Shown: in pieces, positions 54,180 through 64,000 of the stretch
How positions within the stretch are numbered: the first letter of the stretch is position 1
Layout: each line of letters begins with the position of its first letter
Source: Petaurus breviceps papuanus
Taxonomy: Eukaryota; Chordata; Mammalia; Diprotodontia; Petauridae
Length of the DNA stretch: 64,000 bases
Direction: 5' to 3'
Assembly (NCBI GenBank): GCA_028583685.1
Contig: JAMXIF010001253.1
Span: 74,025,461-74,089,460 of the forward strand
Program-made: the position numbers and the translations under genes
The notes under the pieces: model-generated
Told to the model about the DNA's origin: nothing
The model's input: only the letters and a program-made list of their open reading frames with translations
The model's database searches: none

Positions 54180-54425
54180 ATCCTTCTTCACCTTGCTCCA
54201 ATGAGACCACAATTGAAGCGCTTATATTTTAGGAGAATTGATATGGTGGAGAATACCCAGAGGAGAGAACTCAAGACAGTAAGGGAATCTGAGATTATGT
54301 TGTATGAGAATTAATTAAGGGAACTTAGGATATTAGAGTATAATGATATAAGGATATATAAGGATATTAGGATATGAGTCAATGGGCATGTGATGGTCAT
54401 CAAGTATTTGAAGGGCTATCAAGTA
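54180..54425 (+). mobile_element. CR1/L3 fragment, plus
   Basis: ATGGTGGAGAATACCCAGAGG and GTGATGGTCATCAAGTATTTGAAGGGC: CR1/L3 ORF2/3' region in sense orientation. Confidence 0.65.
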
Positions 54426-54429
54426 AATG

Positions 54430-54925
54430 AGGAGTTAGACCCCACAGAGTCACAGAGTTTGAGAATGGAAGGATCTGAACTACCCCTAAGGTCCAGCCCC
54501 TACTGAAAAGGAGGTGCCCCTACAACATATGTTTCAAGGCTGTCAGTCCAGCCTTTGCTTGAAGACTGCCAAGTTGGGGGCATCCATAGTCCTTCAAAGA
54601 CCACCCATTCCGCTTCTGGATACTCTATCTAGAAATTGTTGCTTTTTTCCCCCTGAAATCTCACCTACCCAGTGCTCTTGCCCTCTGAGGCAAGAAGAAC
54701 CAGTGTGATTCCTCCTTCACATGGCATCTCTTCAAATACTTGAAGAAAGCTCCCATTTCTTCTCTTTGCTTGGCTAAATATTTCCAGTTCCTTCCAACAA
54801 TCCTCAAATGGTTACTTTCCTCTAAACATCCTCCAGTTTATCAACATCCTCCTTTAACCATGGTGCCCAGAATTGAACTTGATACTTCAGGTATGAAAGA
54901 CCTAAACTTTTTCTTATGCAATTTA
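54430..54925 (-). mobile_element. CR1/L3 fragment, minus
   Basis: AGAGTTTGAGAATGGAAGGATC, CCTACTGAAAAGGAGGTGCCCC, CCATTCCGCTTCTGGATAC, CTTCAAATACTTGAAGAAAGC, CATCCTCCAGTTTATCAAC and TGGTGCCCAGAATTGAACTTG, the ordered antisense of CR1/L3. It faces the plus-strand piece just left of it. Confidence 0.85.
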
Positions 54926-55734
54926 ATTGACAAAGATAGCTGAAACTTTCCCTTAAAATGAAGAGGAAATTCTGCCAGAGACCAAACATCTATGGTTTTC
55001 TATGAAGTATTAGGTAGGAGAGCTTCCTGCTTCTCCTAGGTTTCAATTAAAAAGAAGCCAAAGTATTTATTATGCCATCCAATCTGCGGTGTTGCTTGCA
55101 AAACCAGACTTGTGTGTTTTCAGAAAAGTCTGTTTCTGACTCAGCTTCCTGAGCCAGGCTTCATTCTTTTAGCTGCCACAGCCGAGCCTGGCCTTCATTA
55201 CCTCGTAGTATTCAGCCCAGGATTGGAAAGGGGTTAGAAATGGATAATCAGATATTTTGTTTAAACATGACTAAATAAGAGCTTTGAAATATCATATGCT
55301 GGCTTAAAATTGATACTTGGGAACAGGGAACTGGAAAGAGTTAGTATTTTGCCTTTCAATTAATTCAGGGCTCAGAATCAAAATATTAAGCACTTGGTTA
55401 AAACATTTTAGGGTTTCAGTTAAGTTGCTGTTTTCTGTGGAACTGCACCACTCTGTAGCTCTGCTGCTTTCCCACATGTGGTAAGAGGATAGGTGGGCCC
55501 CAACAATGGAGAAGACAGGGCTGGGGCTAGATGGTTTATTTCCCAGACTTTTTTTACCTATGGTATACCTTACAGAATGATAAGTTTCAGGTGAGATGCC
55601 AAAGTATCAGGAAAATGGCAGTTGATATTGCTATATATATATATATTTTTTTTTTCCAATTTTTCTCAATTCTTGGTCTATAGTGGGTATTCATGTCCCA
55701 GTTTCACCCTCCATCCATCCATCCACTAGAACAT
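54926..55734. other. Longest repeat-free, higher-complexity stretch
   Basis: About 800 bases, with no repeat recognised except TA at 55632-55648. Contains homeodomain-like TTAATTCAG and several TGACTC/TGAGCC motifs. No reading frame. A good conserved non-coding candidate. Confidence 0.45.
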
Positions 55735-56000
55735 TCATTTATCCATTCAATAAACATTTATTGAGTGCCTATTTTTTTTTTCTTTTCTGTCTAGATTTGT
55801 TATTCCATTGGTGCAGGGAATTTCTGGTGAGGAAATTTCCTTTAACAATGAAGATAGGAAACTGTTCTGCAACCTCTAGTTTTATAGAGCTGCCTGGGGG
55901 CACAGAGAGGCTAAGGGACTTGTCCTAAGGTCAAATAGACAGCAAATGTCAGAGGCAATGTTCAGAATGGATAGAGAGCTTTCCTCAGAGCAGGGAAGAC
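55735..56000 (-). mobile_element. L2 tip and CORE-SINE, minus
   Basis: AATAAACATTTATTGAGTGCC is an L2 tip. TTGGTGCAGGGAATTTCTGG, AACTGTTCTGCAACC, TTTTATAGAGCTGCCTGGGGGCAC and GACTTGTCC are the TAAGTTGCAG-type marsupial SINE antisense. Confidence 0.65.
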
Positions 56001-56069
56001 CTAGCAAAAGCTCTATACAAATATAAAATATTATTATTATCATGATGATGATGGATTTGGACAATTGAA

Positions 56070-56250
56070 AAGCAGTGCCATACAACAGATAGAATGTCAA
56101 ATTCACAGTCAGAGGACCTGGGCTTATATCTTGGTTCTTTTACTTGCTATGTACATGACCTTGGACAAACTACTTAACCTCTCTTGGCCTTCTTCCTCCC
56201 CAAAAATGAGAAGTTTGAACTGGGAAGACCTCTAAGGACTCTTCCAGATT
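56070..56250 (+). mobile_element. MIR SINE
   Basis: GCCATACAACAGATAGAATG, ACCTTGGACAAACTACTTAACC, AAAAATGAGAAGTTTGAAC and CTCTAAGGACTCTTCCAG. Confidence 0.72.
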
Positions 56251-56409
56251 GTTCTGAGCAGTCTTATTTGCCAGTTTTGTGTGACTTCAAGCTTGAAGGT
56301 GAAATTGGGGAAGCATGGAAGAAATTACCTGTCAGATCTAAAATTAGGGGAAAAATTCATGACTAAATAAGAGATAGAGAGGTTCATAGGAAAGAAAATG
56401 GATAATTCT

Positions 56410-56570
56410 GGGGCAGCTAGGTGGCCCCAGTGAATAGAGCACTGGCCCTGGAATCAGGAGGACTGGTGTTCAAATCTGGCCTCAGACACTTAACACATTT
56501 ACTAGCCGTGTGACTTTGGGCAAGTCACTTAACCCCAATTGCCCTCCCCAAAAAAAAGCAAAAAAAAAAA
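56410..56570 (+). mobile_element. Short marsupial tRNA SINE, young
   Basis: GGGGCAGCTAGGTGGCCCCAG to GGGCAAGTCACTTAACCCC, then an A-tail. A perfect 9-base duplication GATAATTCT at 56401-56409 and 56571-56579. Confidence 0.95.
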
Positions 56571-56659
56571 GATAATTCTGATATCATAAAAGTAAAAACT
56601 TTTTTTTCACAAAACAAAAGCAATGCAGTTAAAATTAGAAGACAAGCAGGAAACTGAGG

Positions 56660-57302
56660 AGTGAGGTAGGAAATTTTAGCAGATTTTTCTGACAAAGGTC
56701 TCACTTTCCAAATATATAGATAACTGAGCCAAATTTATAAAATAAGAAGCCATTCCTCAATTGATAAATGATCAAAGGATATGAGCAGGAAGTTTTCAGA
56801 GGAAGCTATCAATAAAGCTATCAATAGTCACATAAAATGCTCTAAATCACTAATAATTAGAGAAGTAGAAATATAACAGCTCAGAGACACTGCTTCACAC
56901 CCATCAGATTGGCTAAGGTGACAGAAAAGGAAAATGACAAAAGCTAGAGGGGAGGTAGGAAAATAGGTATGCTAATGCTTTGCTGATGGAGCTGTGAACT
57001 AGTCCAATCCTTTTGGAGAACAATTTGGAAATATGGCCAAAGGGCTATAAAACTATGTACATTCTTTGACCCTGCAATACTGTTATTAGGTCTGTCCCTA
57101 AAGCAGATCAGAGAAAAAGGGAAAGGACCCACATGTACAAAAAATTTATAGTTGTATGTGTGTGATGGCAAAGAATTAAAATTAAAAAGAACTAAAATGA
57201 ATGGATGCCCATCAGTTGGAGTATGGTTGAACATGTTATAGTACATGAATGCAATAGAATACTATTTTACTACAAGAAATGATGAAGGGCAAAGTTTCAG
57301 AA
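56660..57302 (+). mobile_element. L1 3' region, 5'-truncated
   Basis: AAGGATATGAGCAGGAAGTTTTCAGAGG, CCCATCAGATTGGCTAAGG, GAGCTGTGAACTAGTCCAATCC, CTTTGACCCTGCAATAC and GGATGCCCATCAGTTGG follow the order of the marsupial L1 end region. It is the sense-strand counterpart of the copy at 47.7-48.9 kb, and more diverged. Confidence 0.88.
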
Positions 57303-57304
57303 AA

Positions 57305-57580
57305 TCCTGGCTTCCTTTAAGTCCCCACTAAAATCCCACCTTTTTCTGAATGTCTGCTCCAACCCCTGTTAACTCAAATGCCTTCCTTCTGTTAATTATT
57401 TTCTGTATATCCTGTATATAGCTTATTTTTATGTATGTGTTTGCATATTATCTCTCCCATTAGATTATAAACTCCTTGAGGAAAGTCTGTTGTTTCTTTT
57501 TTTTTTTTATCCCCATTGCCTGGCATATTGCTGGTACTTAATAAATGTTTATATACTGATTGATTGATTGACATATTGTA
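57305..57580 (+). mobile_element. L2 3' UTR
   Basis: CACTAAAATCCCACCTTTTTCTG, CTCTCCCATTAGATTATAAACTCCTTGAGG, CCCCATTGCCTGGCATATTGC and GTACTTAATAAATGTTTATA, ending in TGAT repeats. Confidence 0.88.
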
Positions 57581-58149
57581 TGATACAGCTTCCAGACAAT
57601 TTGATTGCCTAATGACTGCATTCTGGACAGCTCTATCCATTACCATTCTGCTACAGTCACCCTCAACTAGTGGCAGGGCCTATACACGAAGACTGTATTA
57701 CAGGTAGAAAGGGCTTTTAGGGGCCATAGATTCCAAGATCTCCCCTGCCACCATCAAGCCTGAATCCTATACCAACACCAATCACTATATGCCTCTAAAT
57801 GCTTTGTCCTTGGCTAGTTATCAATAATGTACAAGAATATTTTTCTCATGGCATTTATGAAAATGCTGAAAAAAATTCAAAAATTTTATTTCATTTATTG
57901 TCAGATTTTTTTAAATTTAATTTTAAAATTTTATATTTCATAAAGTTTGTTTTCCAAAGACACTATCAATATGACTATTACATAATTCATTCTTATTACA
58001 TTGTTTAACCCAGATTAATTCAGATTCAGGATTCTTTATTTTATTAATTAATTTTTACTAATCTGGGAGGGGAAGTGTACCTGGGTATATCTTTTTAACA
58101 TCAGAATGCTCCCTGTGATAGTCTATGACTGTGAATCGTGGAATACATA
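57581..58149. other. Unassigned AT-rich stretch
   Basis: GGTAGAAAGGGCTTTTAGGGGCC near 57702 may be a CR1 3' tip. The rest is unrecognised. Confidence 0.4.
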
Positions 58150-60688
58150 ATTTCTTTTTTTTAATTAAAAAAAAGAAAAATATGTCATACACTTAAATAT
58201 TGGAACCTAAATACAAAGTTAGAAAGAAATAAAAGTATGTCATATCCATAGCAAAACATGAGAGGATTCAAATATGTAACAATAAATTTTCACTTCAAGA
58301 AAGCCTGTATGATAAATAATACTCATGTTGAGAATTGTTGGGGTTTTTTTTGCTTCCTTGTGAGTTTTCTCTTGTTCTCTGCTGGGTACTTTTCTACTTT
58401 GTTCTTTTTTTCCAATTCCCCCAACCCCACAGAGAAGGCCACAATAAAGTTTAGGGATGTTTCTCTATAACTATAAATATATACATACACATATCCATAC
58501 ATATACTTTCCCGAACCTATTCTACTCCTGACCTTTGTTTTTTATGTGTATCGCTTGTTTCCTAACCCTTCTGCCTCCTCTACTTTACTTCTACCCACTA
58601 CCTTGTCCTCCTATGACTCGCCTACCCCCCTTCAAGGATTCCTCCCCTATCCTCCCATTCCCATAAATCTAAATACCTTCTATACCCCTATTTACCTATT
58701 GTCTCACCCTCCCCTCTAAAGATTCCTCTCCTGTCCTCTCCCCCTTCCCTATGCCCCTACCATTTTATTTCTTCTGAATTTAGAAGACTATTATACTCTT
58801 CTAAATATGTATGTATTATTCCCCAGTAAACCCACTCCCGATGAAAGTAGGTTACCACAACTACCAGCCCTCCTCCCCCATCTGATTCCTCTGTATCAAT
58901 TCTCCCTTTTGAATCTCAAATAATTACTATTTTAAGCTGTTCCTAAATGGTTTTACTTTTAAAATTCATATCATTCTCAGTTTACATCATTCTTTCTTAT
59001 AAACTACTGAATTATTGATAAGAATCTTAGACATACATTTGACATATATAAAAAGTAAACTGTCATTATGGGTCCCTATATTCAGTCTTTGTTATATTCC
59101 TTATATTTCTCTTGGTTCTTATGTGCTGAATCTTCTATTAAGTTCAGGATTTTTTAAACAAAGTCTTGGAAGTCTGAGAGTTTATCAAATGTCTATTTTT
59201 TATTCAGGATAATATTTAATTTTGTAGGGTATGATATTTTTGACCGGAGCCCCAGTTCTTTTGCTCTTTGATATTTTGTTTTCCAAAACCTATGGTCCTT
59301 TTAATGTCTCTGCTGCTAGGTCCTGTGTAATTCTAATTGTGGTACCATCATATTTAAATTGCTTTAATCTCGATGCTTTTAATATTTTTTTCCTTGACCG
59401 GCAGGTTTCAGAATTTGACTATGATATTCCTATGAATTTTCCCTATAGGATCTCTTTTTAAGTGGTGATCAATGGATTTTTTTCTATTTCTACTTCCCCC
59501 CTTGTCCTAATAATTCACGGCAATTTTCTTTAATTATTTCTTGTATTATTGTATCAAGATTCTTTTTTTATCATAATTTTCAGTTAGTCCAATTATTTTT
59601 AAATTTTTTCTTTTTGATCTATTCTGCAAATCTGTTTTCTTATAAGATGGTTCACTTTCTTTTCTATTTTTTCATTATTCATATTTTGCTTAATCGTTTC
59701 TTGGTCTCTTATAATTTCACTGGCTTCACTCTGTCCAATTCTAATTTTCAAAGTGTCATTTTCTTCCTTGAGATTCTGAATCTCCTTTTATAATTGGCTA
59801 ATTTTCCTTTCATACCCTTCTTGTTTTTCTTGGATTATTCTTATTTTATTTTTTAGTTTTTCCTCCATCTCTATCATTTGATTTTTGAAGTCTTTTTTTA
59901 AAAGTCTTCTATGAATTCTTTTTAACGTTACTCTTTGGGGGTTTCTTTGCTTCAGTATCCTCCTCTGAGGATGAATTCTGGTCACCTCTCTTCTTATGAT
60001 AAGTTTCTATAGTTAGATTTTTCCTCCTTTGCCTGTACATTTTTTTTTTCTAGTAATATCCTACTTATATGTAGTCACCTCTAGCCCTGTGGTATGGGAA
60101 ATGGTGCCTCTTGACCTAGATCTTCAGTTCTTCCCTTTAGCCTGAAACTAAAGCCAAACCTGCAGCCTCCTGTAAAGCGCCCACAATCAGGGGTTTTCTG
60201 CCCCCTGCTTCTGCACTCACCATGTGTGTGTTGGTTCCTTCTTGGCCCCGCGGCTCTCCACAGCACAGCTGGGTCTGGTGTTCCTGGTTAGTAGAGATTT
60301 CAGGTTCCCTCGATCTTTGCGGGCTCAGATGCCCAACTCCTCTCACTTTCCCCGGGGTAAAAGTTCCGTTGGCTGAGGCTGAGGCAGCCTCTCAAACCAA
60401 CTAACCCCAGGGCTAGTACTGCCTGTTGCTTCAGAGGCTAGCCACTTGCTGTTAAAATGGAACCTAGCCTGCAACTGTTTACTCTTCACAGGGACAAAAC
60501 CTCCTCTTAAAATTTTTCTTCTGATCTTCTCAAATTATCCAAGGGAGACCCTGGTTATGCCTCTGTTCTTATTTATCTCCACCCACACTTTGTTCACCCT
60601 AAGGTGCTATTTTAACTCTTGTGGGGGAAAATCTTGAGAGCTTGAAATTCTCTGACCTACTCTGCCATCTTCCCAGAATCCTCTCCAG
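58150..60688 (-). mobile_element. HAL1-like (half-L1) element, 2.5 kb
   Basis: On the minus strand it starts ATTCTGGGAAGATGGCAGAG, the L1-type 5' end. It carries about 640 bases of GC-richer 5' UTR and an ORF1 relic (about 60040 down to 59085), then goes straight into a purine-rich 3' UTR (GGGGGAGAGGACAGGAGAGG) with no ORF2. Length, order and absence of ORF2 fit the published half-L1 design, known in opossum. ORF1 carries several stops and frameshifts, so the copy is dead. Confidence 0.8.
59085..60040 (-). pseudogene. L1-type ORF1 relic of the HAL1-like element
   Basis: Starts MYRQRRKN. A lysine/glutamate-rich coiled-coil segment follows (59788-59985; KNQMIEMEEKLKNK, IIQEKQEGYE). Then comes an RRM-like part (KIIGLTENYD), and a C-terminal domain seen as TTIRITQDLAAETL and ISYPTKLNIIL in neighbouring frames. 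These correspond to the PIRLTADLSAETL and ILYPAKLSF motifs of human L1 ORF1p, an RNA-binding chaperone. At about 318 codons it is near the family's usual 338. Multiple stops. Confidence 0.78.
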
Positions 60689-61014
60689 AATACTTAATTT
60701 TAAAAGAAATTTCAGATGACACATAGGTCAATGGGGAGATATATGGTGAGTATAAATGGTCTATAACATATCACCAATGATGATTTGTATAAAACACGAA
60801 GAAGGATACCTCTAAGTATATGTAGGGTCAGAAAAGGAAGTCAACTAGGAGCAGCCAGATATAGAATTTAAGAATTTAGCAGACATACTTATTAAAAGAC
60901 CCAGAAGGCTTTTAGGATTTGGGGAAAAGCATGAACAATAATCTCACCAAGATGAGAAAATATGGCTAGACTCATCCTCAGTGGGATTGGAAATCCAGTG
61001 ACACATCAAAGTGC
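60689..61014. other. Unassigned stretch
   Basis: No recognised element. Confidence 0.5.
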
Positions 61015-61088
61015 AGGAGTAACCCAAAAGTCTTATAGCCATTTTAAGCTGTTTTGAAGCTTAAAACTGTGCTATGATTTGGTATATC
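61015..61088. mobile_element. Palindromic mariner-like MITE
   Basis: GTAACCCAAAAGTCTTATAGCC mirrored by GTGCTATGATTTGGTATATCCC around TTTTAAGCTGTTTTGAAGCTTAAAA. Confidence 0.75.
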
Positions 61089-61130
61089 CCTATATATACT
61101 TACTTTATTTTTGGAAGGAGATTCATGATC

Positions 61131-61133
61131 TCA

Positions 61134-61229
<96 letters not shown>
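61131..61229. repeat. (TA)n(TG)n microsatellite
   Basis: About 55 bases of TA then about 42 of TG. Poly-IY and poly-HT frames here are artefacts. Confidence 0.98.
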
Positions 61230-61329
61230 CCCAGGATCAATGGAATATGAATGCAGGACAAAAACAAAACCAATAAAGCCAATGAACATTTTTTTTTTTA
61301 AATAAGAACCGTGATATTTTATTGAAGCA

Positions 61330-61515
61330 GGAAATACCCTTGTGAAGAAACAATGCAAATAAGCAACTGTTCTTCAATTTGAAGTTTTAAAGAAATGCCT
61401 GAGTAATTAAATAACTTGTCCTAGACTGGGTTCTAGAAGCATGTCAGAGTCAGGCCCTGAATCCAGTTGCTTCTGACTGTGAGATTACCCTTCTCTCCAC
61501 TATGCTACATCACCT
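61330..61515 (-). mobile_element. CORE-SINE, minus
   Basis: AATAAGCAACTGTTCTTCAATTTGAAG, AGAAATGCCTGAGTAATTAAATAACTTGTCC, then CTCTCCACTATGCTACATCACCTC: the TAAGTTGCAG-type SINE antisense to its head. Confidence 0.65.
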
Positions 61516-62109
61516 CTTGAAGAATATATACCTACCTGCCACTTGACAAGCAATGAAGTTGACCAAGCATACCATTGTTTTAGTCTACTAGGGCCTATTT
61601 CTTGGACACATACTATTGATGTACAATCGACTAGGCTCAAATTGAATTGAAGAAAGAAAGGAGGCTGGGGACAGTTTGGGAAATAGTCAAAGAACCACAG
61701 GAAAGCCTCCATCTGGCATGGTCAGAAAATTGTCTATGGGGGATTTGTGGAGAGACACAGGCAAATAGAGTCCAAGATAGGTTTCCATCTGCCCTGCTGT
61801 AGGGAGCACCTACCACTACTAGATCATGGATCCACTGATGATATAGTCATTATAATTTCATTCAATGTACAATAAAGAATAGTTTGGGGGTTTTCTGGCT
61901 CATTTTTTTCCTTTTGAAATTTACAAATCCTTTTTATGCTCAAAGAATAAATAGGAGTAGTATTAATAATTTTACATCTTATTTTAAGGGCAAATTAAAT
62001 ATTAAAATCAAAAAATAAACAAAATTATGTTTTCCATTTTCAAAAATGTTCTTATTTTCATGTTTGTATCCATAATACTTTCATGTTATGAGTTTTTTGT
62101 TTGTTTTTT
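61516..62109. other. Unassigned stretch
   Basis: No recognised repeat. AT-rich from 61900. Confidence 0.45.
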
Positions 62110-62413
62110 GAGACTAAGTCTCCCTACATTTCCCAGGTGGGAAGTAAAGTGACTTCTCTAAGGTCCAGCTCCACCACTGATCATTACAGGTACCTTCTCT
62201 GTTTTCACCCCTCTGTTTGCTCCTCTGGAGGTAGCCTGGTCCTCTCCCCACAACTTCCACTCCTGAGGCTCACCATATCGGTGCCTGATTAAGTTGCAGA
62301 CCCCCAACTGGTTTTAGTTACACTGCAGCTCAGAACTCCTGAAATCAGTTGTTCCACTAGCCTGAGTCTTCGCAGGAGCAAGGGCTATTGGCATGTGCCA
62401 CTACACCAAGCAA
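62110..62413 (-). pseudogene. RN7SL: Full-length 7SL RNA retrocopy
   Basis: The minus strand follows signal recognition particle RNA end to end over about 304 bases (normal length about 300). The Alu-domain start is GGTGTAGTGGCACATGCC (7SL: GCGGTGGCGCGTGCC). Next come TCAGGAGTTCTGAGCTGCAGTG, then the S domain: ATCAGGCACCGATATGGTGA (7SL: TTCGGCATCAATATGGTGA), AGGACCAGGCTACC and ATGATCAGTGGTGG. It closes with CACCTGGGAAATGTAGGGAG, then AGTCTC and an A-rich tail (CAAAAAACAAACAAAAAAC). Retention of the S domain separates it from Alu/B1-type SINEs. Divergence in the S-domain loops and the A-tail indicate a dead retrocopy rather than a working gene. Confidence 0.9.
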
Positions 62414-62964
62414 TATTTTTTTGTTTCTTTAAATTATGATCCAAAATGAAAAGTCTCCAAAATTTGGGTATCTGGGGGCTATTGAGGGCCTTAATCCACT
62501 GCCAACCAAAGTACAAGGTAATTCAGTGTTTGGATGAAGGTAAATATGATTTTAGATATTTTTCTCTCATATTACATTAGAGAAGGTAGTCTGATCTTAG
62601 TAGCTGCTAATAAAATTTTAATTCATCCAGTTAAATTTATTTCTTTGACCATGGGAATTAGCTAATTAATTAAGACTATAAAAAACTAAATCAATCTCTT
62701 ACAACTTTAGTAAAATTTTGAAATCAACTTTTAACTTAAAGTTATTTAAAATGGTTAACTCCAAATCTTTTCTCAGGGAATAAAAGTTAATTGAATTTTG
62801 AAAGTGGGCTTTCCCAGAGTTTTTTCTTGACACAATCACTTTCTAAGTCTCTATATGGAGCAAAATTTTCAATTGAAAAGGTAAGATTTTTTGTTAAAGG
62901 GAGAGTAGTGTGTCTCCTTCTGAGATGTGCCCTTTTAATGGAAAATCCTAGAACTTCTAAGTTC
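62414..62964. other. Unassigned AT-rich stretch
   Basis: No repeat or gene recognised. Possible conservation candidate. Confidence 0.45.
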
Positions 62965-63175
62965 ATTTCTTAGGAACTATCCTACCTCAGTCACCTCCCT
63001 AGCTATGTGGCTTTGAGTAAATTATTTAACTTCTCTCAGCTTCAGTTCTTCCATAAAATGAGTATAATAATATGACTGATATCTCAGGGTAATTATGAGG
63101 AGCAAATAAGATAATGTATGTAAAACATTTTGTAAACCTTAAAGTGTTATATAAATGATAGCTAATAGGAGTGAT
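62965..63175 (+). mobile_element. MIR/THER1 SINE
   Basis: TAGCTATGTGGCTTTGAGTAAATTATTTAAC, CAGTTCTTCCATAAAATGAG, GGTAATTATGAGGAGCAAATAAGATAAT and TGTAAACCTTAAAGTGTTATATAAATG. Confidence 0.82.
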
Positions 63176-63177
63176 AG

Positions 63178-63242
63178 GAGTGGTGGTGGTGGTGGTGGTA
63201 GTAATGGTAGTAGTGGTGGTAGAATAGTAGTAGTAATAGTCA
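63178..63242. repeat. (GTG/GTA)n trinucleotide tract
   Basis: GGTGGTGGT with TAGTAG variants, growing from the tail of the adjacent SINE as at 12.2 kb. Confidence 0.9.
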
Positions 63243-63469
63243 TGGTTGTTCTAGTGTTTTAGAGCATTTCTGTAGTTTTTTAGAAGATAAACTGAAAGAC
63301 TGTGTGAACTCATAGAGAGTAAAGCAGAATCAGATGGTTACCATGATATAAACCTAAGCAACATTGAAAGGCTTCAGAACTCTAATCAGTGTAGTGAGTA
63401 ATCATGAATTCAGAGGTTTAAGGATGAAGGTGATGCTTATTTATTAGAAAAAAAAGGTAGTGGACAATA

Positions 63470-63695
63470 GATGTCAGTCAATGAGTCAAGAAACATTTAT
63501 GAAGAGGCTATTTTGTGCCAGGCATGGTACTAAGTGCTAGGCAAAGAAAGGTAAAAGACAGTCTGATGGGAGAGAAAATATGCAAATGACTAGGTACAGA
63601 CAGAATAAATTAGAAGTAATTTGAGTGAGACTGGGAAAGATGTTTTGTAGAAGGCGAGATTTAGTTGGGACTACAAAAGTGTGCATGTGTGTGAA
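63470..63695 (-). mobile_element. L2 3' end, minus
   Basis: AACATTTATGAAGAGGCTATTTTGTGCC, AGGCATGGTACTAAGTGCTAGG and TTTGTAGAAGGCGAGATTTAGTTGGGACT. Confidence 0.78.
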
Positions 63696-64000
63696 ATGTG
63701 AGAAATATGGGATGCCTTTTTCATCAGAGCCACTGCACTGATTTGTTTTGCTTAATTCTACTTATTTGTTACATGAAATGGTTCTATTATGGGGGAATGG
63801 GGAACAGTTACTGAGAAGTAACAATAATTTTTTTAAAAGGACGAGTATCAATAAAATAGGTTTTTTTAATTAAAGAAATGCAGGAATACCAACCATTGAA
63901 TTGGAAAATGGAAATATATTTACATCTCATATATAACATATTAATATATAATACAAGACTATATCTATATTACATATGATATTCCCAATATAGAACATTT
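63696..64000. other. Unassigned AT-rich end
   Basis: No recognised element up to the window edge; a TATA-rich tract after 63930. Confidence 0.5.

Noticed and set aside
62110-62413. Alu/B1-like SINE
   Set aside because: The S domain of 7SL is present, so a full 7SL retrocopy explains it better.

Overview
This window reads as nuclear DNA of a marsupial mammal. The clearest sign is repeated insertion of tRNA-headed SINEs with the marsupial consensus (GGCAGCTAGGTGGCGCAGTGGATAGAG, then TTCAAATC and GGGCAAGTCACTTAA). There are also longer SINEs with an RTE/Bov-B-like tail (AAGAGTCAGACATGACTGA), marsupial-style L1 and half-L1 (HAL1) ends, many L2, CR1/L3 and MIR relics, hAT and mariner MITEs, and dense microsatellites. 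The species cannot be fixed from the sequence.

I see no intact protein-coding gene. The longest open frames (up to about 200 codons) fall in microsatellites, antisense to transposons, or inside a MITE. The window is best described as intergenic or deep-intronic. Two retrocopies of host genes stand out: a SUMO2 processed pseudogene with its complete coding length and about 600 bases of 3' UTR (43.3-44.3 kb, + strand), and a full-length 7SL RNA retrocopy (62.1-62.4 kb, - strand).

Layout. 0-10 kb: SINEs, GA and GATA arrays, and minus-strand L2 pieces, one of which keeps the endonuclease motif. 10-20 kb: MIR relics, a CTA array, a hAT MITE split by a SINE, two copies of another hAT element, a dimeric SINE, and the first of three copies of a 238-bp element I could not name. 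20-22 kb: a short HAL1-type element flanked by target-site duplications. 25-29 kb: four L2 3' ends in the same orientation, then RTE and CR1 relics. 29.9-31.1 kb: an unidentified block with a TATA-like box and a GGAGCC minisatellite. 31-36 kb: CR1/L3 with a nested SINE, and a mariner-like MITE with perfect 25-bp inverted ends. 36-50 kb: SINEs, hAT MITEs, L1 ends, the SUMO2 pseudogene, a 215-bp repeated segment, and an L1 inserted in a small palindromic MITE. 50-64 kb: a 1.25-kb L2 with a nested SINE, inverted CR1 pieces, L1, a 2.5-kb HAL1-like element with an ORF1 relic and no ORF2, and the 7SL retrocopy.

Nothing here forms a new multi-gene system. The value lies in well-bounded insertions whose flanking duplications and nesting give a relative chronology, and in a few elements I could not name.
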